The translations under genes were made by a program, and so were the position numbers. Below, piece after piece: positions 61,198 to 64,000 of a DNA stretch of 64,000 nt. Origin of the DNA: an uncultured Bacteroidales bacterium (lineage in GTDB: Bacteria > Bacteroidota > Bacteroidia > Bacteroidales > UBA932); the NCBI GenBank assembly GCA_934695325.1, contig CAKUVD010000002.1:62001-126000 (forward strand). The letters are read 5' to 3'. Positions within the stretch are counted from its first letter, which is position 1; each line of letters begins with the position of its first letter. A model generated the notes under the pieces. The model was given only the letters and a program-made list of their open reading frames with translations, ran no database searches and was not told the DNA's origin.

Positions 61198-63192
61198 ATG
61201 AGAACAGAAATTTTAGCATTGCCTCTGGCGGCGGCCGTTATGGTCGGATGCGCCAAGGACAACATCACTCCTGCGGTGGAGCCCGCGGATTCCGCCGTGG
61301 CGGAGAAAATCATCAACACGCCTGAGAACTCGGACGAGAGCAAACTGCTCGTCTATGTGGACAAGGCTCTCGTGGGAACTCCTGAGCTGGACAGCCTGAT
61401 GACGGCAAAGGGTGCGGAGTATTGCGAGCCTCTTTTCAAGACTACGGATGAGATGAGATCGGAGTTCATCCGGCTCGGTATGGACAGATGGTATAAAGTT
61501 TGGCTGAAAGATGGCGAAGACGTGCAGGAGATGGCATATTCGCTTGCCTCGGAGAGAAAGATAGGCAGGGTTCAGTATAATACATATCTTGAGCCGGTCA
61601 AGGATGCCAGGGTACGTTCTTATGCCCCTGCGCTGACACGTTCACTCTCGTCTGACGGCGCTTTGCCGTTCAATGACACCTATCTCGAGAGTCAGTGGCA
61701 TTACAAGAACAATGGTAACGGCAAGCCGCTCAACAAATCTGTCGCAGGTGCAGACATAGATGTGTATGACGCCTGGAAACTTACAGGCGGCGATCCTTCC
61801 ATAATCGTCGCCGTGGTGGACGAGGGCGTGGATTTCAACCATCCTGACCTGAAGGCGAATATGTGGGTCAATGCAAAGGAAATCCCCGGGAACGGCGTAG
61901 ATGATGACAACGACGGGTATGTGGATGACATATATGGGTATAATTTCGTGGACACGACGTGGAAGATGTCATTTGACAATCCTGCATATAGTCAGGGGTA
62001 CAATGTCGGAGACAGCGGTCACGGTACGCACGTGGCAGGTGTCGTCGCTGCTGTGAACAACAATGGACAGGGTGTCTGCGGTGTCGCAGGAGGAACCGGG
62101 AAAGGTGACGGCGTGCGCATAATGTCCTGCCAGATCCTTTCCGGCGGAAGTGGTGGCTCCACCGATATCGTGTCGGAGGCCGTGATGTATGCCGCCAACC
62201 ACGGCGCATCCATTCTCCAGTGCTCTTATGGTTTCTCATCTGGAAAATACAGCAATGATATGTCATATAAGAAACTGTATGCTGCCGAGTATGCCGCATA
62301 TAAGTTCTTTATGGAGGCAAAGCGCGACAATCCGATAAACGGAGGCGTAATCATATTTGCGGCCGGGAATGACGGCAGGCTGACTGCGGGTTATCCCGGG
62401 GCTATCACAGAGTTCGTGGCGGTTACTTCGATTGCATCAGATTACAAGCCTGCATATTACACTTGCTATGGCCCTGGATGCAATATAGCCGCCCCGGGCG
62501 GAGAGTACTATACTGACGGGACGGACAAGAATGAAGGCGCAATCCTCTCCACTATGCCGTATGGGGTGTCTTATGGAAGTGATTATGACGGGAATGGCTA
62601 TGGCTATATGCAGGGAACGTCTATGGCCTGCCCGCACGTATCTGGCGTGGCTGCGCTGGGGCTGTCTTATATGAAGAAACTCGGCAAGACCTGCACTCCT
62701 GACGAGTTCAAGGCGATGCTGCTGACTTCGGTCAATGACATTGACAAGTATTGCATCGGATCGAAGAACGTGGGCGTAATGGGCACTCTCCAGCTCGGAA
62801 AGTACAAGGGCAAGATGGGAACAGGACTCGTGGATGCGTGGAAACTTTTGATGCAGATAGAAGGCACTCCTTGCCTTATGGCTGCGGTCGGACAGGAGCA
62901 GGCGATAAGCCTTCAGTCTGTGTTCGGTACTTCCTGCGCGTCTATGAAATTCACCGGAGTCGAGATTTCCGAAGCGGACAAGGCTGCGCTCGGCCTGAGC
63001 GAGACTCCTACTGTCAAGGTGGGCAAGCTGGTGATTCTGCCTCACAAGTCGGGATGTGCGAAAATTACTATAAAAGCCATAGCGGGCGGCAATGTGGCCG
63101 GCTCTGACAGCCAGATCGGCGGAATGGAGATTTCCAAGACTGTCTCCATTGTGGCCAGGGCGGGAGCGAGTGAGAATGGCGGATGGCTTTAA
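61198..63192 (+). CDS. S8 subtilisin-like peptidase lipoprotein
   Basis: A 664-residue predicted lipoprotein from the ATG at 61198 (lipobox VMVGC, Cys near 18); the frame is open to 61138 but those residues are not signal-like. Propeptide about 25-150 with KLLVYVDKALVGTPELD and MDRWYKVWL. Catalytic D208 (VVDEGVDFNHPDLK), H275 (GHGTHVAG), Asn in FAAGNDG, S475 (GTSMACPHVSG). A calcium-type loop DDDNDGYVDD lies near 237-246. After the catalytic domain an Ig-like unit ends SENGGWL; there is no T9SS domain, unlike the first peptidase. Probably surface or periplasm-anchored. Confidence 0.9.
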   Translation: MRTEILALPLAAAVMVGCAKDNITPAVEPADSAVAEKIINTPENSDESKLLVYVDKALVGTPELDSLMTAKGAEYCEPLFKTTDEMRSEFIRLGMDRWYKVWLKDGEDVQEMAYSLASERKIGRVQYNTYLEPVKDARVRSYAPALTRSLSSDGALPFNDTYLESQWHYKNNGNGKPLNKSVAGADIDVYDAWKLTGGDPSIIVAVVDEGVDFNHPDLKANMWVNAKEIPGNGVDDDNDGYVDDIYGYNFVDTTWKMSFDNPAYSQGYNVGDSGHGTHVAGVVAAVNNNGQGVCGVAGGTGKGDGVRIMSCQILSGGSGGSTDIVSEAVMYAANHGASILQCSYGFSSGKYSNDMSYKKLYAAEYAAYKFFMEAKRDNPINGGVIIFAAGNDGRLTAGYPGAITEFVAVTSIASDYKPAYYTCYGPGCNIAAPGGEYYTDGTDKNEGAILSTMPYGVSYGSDYDGNGYGYMQGTSMACPHVSGVAALGLSYMKKLGKTCTPDEFKAMLLTSVNDIDKYCIGSKNVGVMGTLQLGKYKGKMGTGLVDAWKLLMQIEGTPCLMAAVGQEQAISLQSVFGTSCASMKFTGVEISEADKAALGLSETPTVKVGKLVILPHKSGCAKITIKAIAGGNVAGSDSQIGGMEISKTVSIVARAGASENGGWL

Positions 63193-63194
63193 TC

Positions 63195-63200
63195 AGGAGG
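63195..63200 (+). promoter_or_regulatory. Unusually good Shine-Dalgarno
   Basis: AGGAGG, 6 bases before the ATG at 63207. Such sites are rare in this window and it supports that start over the in-frame ATG at 63183. Confidence 0.6.
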
Positions 63201-63206
63201 TTGCAG

Positions 63207-63644
63207 ATGAAAACGTTGATAAGACTTATTACCATATTAGCCGTATCATTGGCGGCAGTAGCCTCTGTATCAGGCTGCAAGAAAGACAACGGTACTCCGG
63301 ACATCACCGGAGAGTGGAAACTGGATGACATAAGTGCGATAACTAGGGGCGAGACCTATGGCATCAATGTATATCTGGTCCTGTCTCCGGACGGCGTGTT
63401 CCATATCTGGCAGCAGCTTCAGGAAGGCAGATATAAGCATTATACAGGCACGTGGACACAGAACCACAAAGTCATAAACGGTGTGTATGCTGACGGGAAG
63501 GCTTGGGGCATAGATTCTTATGTAGTCAGTGTCAGCGGTGATACGCTGAAATTGACGGCGCAGAACGGCTCCAGGGAGGTGACCACATATATAAGGACAT
63601 CGGTTCCGGAAGACGTGAAGGCCGGTGCGGTAGAGGCTCAGTAG
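63207..63644 (+). CDS. Small lipocalin-like lipoprotein
   Basis: A 145-residue predicted lipoprotein (lipobox SVSGC near residue 25). The body reads as a small beta barrel of the Bacteroidota lipocalin-like kind: ITGEWKLDDISA, YLVLSPDGVFHIWQQL, GTWTQNHKVINGVY, DTLKLTAQNGS. Such domains are common in this phylum and generally of unknown function. Sitting between two S8 peptidases, it may act as an inhibitor or binding accessory, but nothing in the sequence proves it. Confidence 0.65.
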   Translation: MKTLIRLITILAVSLAAVASVSGCKKDNGTPDITGEWKLDDISAITRGETYGINVYLVLSPDGVFHIWQQLQEGRYKHYTGTWTQNHKVINGVYADGKAWGIDSYVVSVSGDTLKLTAQNGSREVTTYIRTSVPEDVKAGAVEAQ

Positions 63645-63651
63645 GCATTTT

Positions 63652-64000
63652 ATGAAGACGACAGGAAACAGGGCGCTGATTATACTCGCCGCTATATTTG
63701 TTGCCGTAGGCTGCTCAAGGGAGATGACGCCGGGCGACGCCACCGTCCGTTCGGGCAAGATAGTGAACTCTCCTGAGAATGCTGACGGGAGCACTCTTCT
63801 CGTGTATGTGGACAGGGAGATAATCGGAACTCCGGAACTTGACGGCATCGCCGCAAGAAACGGTGCCGTAGGGATTTCTCCTCTTTTCGACTCTTGCCCC
63901 GGACGAGAGGCTGAGGAGCGACGCTTCGGTATGGACAGATGGTTCATATTGACTCTGGACAAAGGTGCTGACATCAGCGACGTCGCATCGTCTCTCTCAA
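63652..64000 (+). CDS. Third S8 peptidase lipoprotein (3' end outside window)
   Basis: Open frame of 116 codons running off the window. Signal and lipobox (FVAVGC, Cys near 21) and a propeptide closely related to the previous peptidase: KIVNSPENADGSTLLVYVD, IIGTPELDG, RFGMDRWFILTLD align with the same segments there. No catalytic residue is inside the window, so the S8 call rests on this propeptide similarity. Starts 7 bases after the small lipoprotein stop. Confidence 0.75.
   Translation, partial: MKTTGNRALIILAAIFVAVGCSREMTPGDATVRSGKIVNSPENADGSTLLVYVDREIIGTPELDGIAARNGAVGISPLFDSCPGREAEERRFGMDRWFILTLDKGADISDVASSLS

Noticed and set aside
1..64000. tRNA genes, CRISPR arrays, phage or defence genes
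   Set aside because: None recognised on reading either strand; a tRNA scan was not possible here, so a missed tRNA cannot be fully excluded.

Overview
The window is chromosomal DNA from a Bacteroidota bacterium, most likely order Bacteroidales. This rests on the SusC/SusD pair, lipoproteins with short signal peptides, a type IX secretion (T9SS) C-terminal signal, Bacteroidales-type housekeeping proteins (DUF4783, DUF3109, DUF2007), and promoters of the Bacteroidetes TTTG / TAnnTTTG type with almost no Shine-Dalgarno sequences. I cannot fix family or genus. I saw no tRNA, rRNA, CRISPR array, phage gene or intact insertion sequence.

Layout. 1-4.7 kb: the second half of an F-type ATP synthase operon (atpB, cut by the window edge, then E, F, H, A, G), closed by a strong hairpin. 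4.8-16 kb: housekeeping genes (DUF2007, a small membrane protein, dnaX, lptB, DUF3109), a large exported M16-fold protein without the zinc motif, a TPR protein coupled to a U32/RlhA-like protein, and an NtrC-like regulator lacking a DNA-binding domain. 16-26.7 kb: efp, engB-prs, der, a DUF4783-cmk-ispH run, rlmH and a 1204-residue NtrY-like sensor kinase. 26.7-40.4 kb: one compact operon, xseA-xseB-glgB-debranching enzyme-GT4 glycosyltransferase-GH57-(GT3 glycogen synthase fused to GT35 phosphorylase)-ribF-small membrane protein. It covers glycogen elongation, branching, debranching and phosphorolysis, with two flanking nucleotide or cofactor functions.

40.4-51 kb: greA with a hairpin in its leader, a HIT protein, a thioredoxin-fold lipoprotein, a 674-base region rich in hairpins, a composition-mosaic surface lipoprotein preceded by a small peptide gene, cvpA-tsaB, and ileS-dksA-like-lspA. 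51.3-64 kb: an accessory locus with SusC, SusD, a Calx-beta lipoprotein, an exported protein of unknown function, an S8 subtilase with a T9SS C-terminal domain, a PorV/PorQ-like barrel, a second S8 subtilase lipoprotein, a small lipoprotein, and the start of a third S8 subtilase that runs off the window.

The last locus is the best candidate for an undescribed system. It reads as a surface protein-degradation and peptide-import unit carrying its own T9SS-type barrel protein. Other points of interest are the synthase-phosphorylase fusion, the GH57 enzyme with a histone-H1-like tail, the mosaic lipoprotein, and several divergent gene pairs whose core promoters physically overlap.
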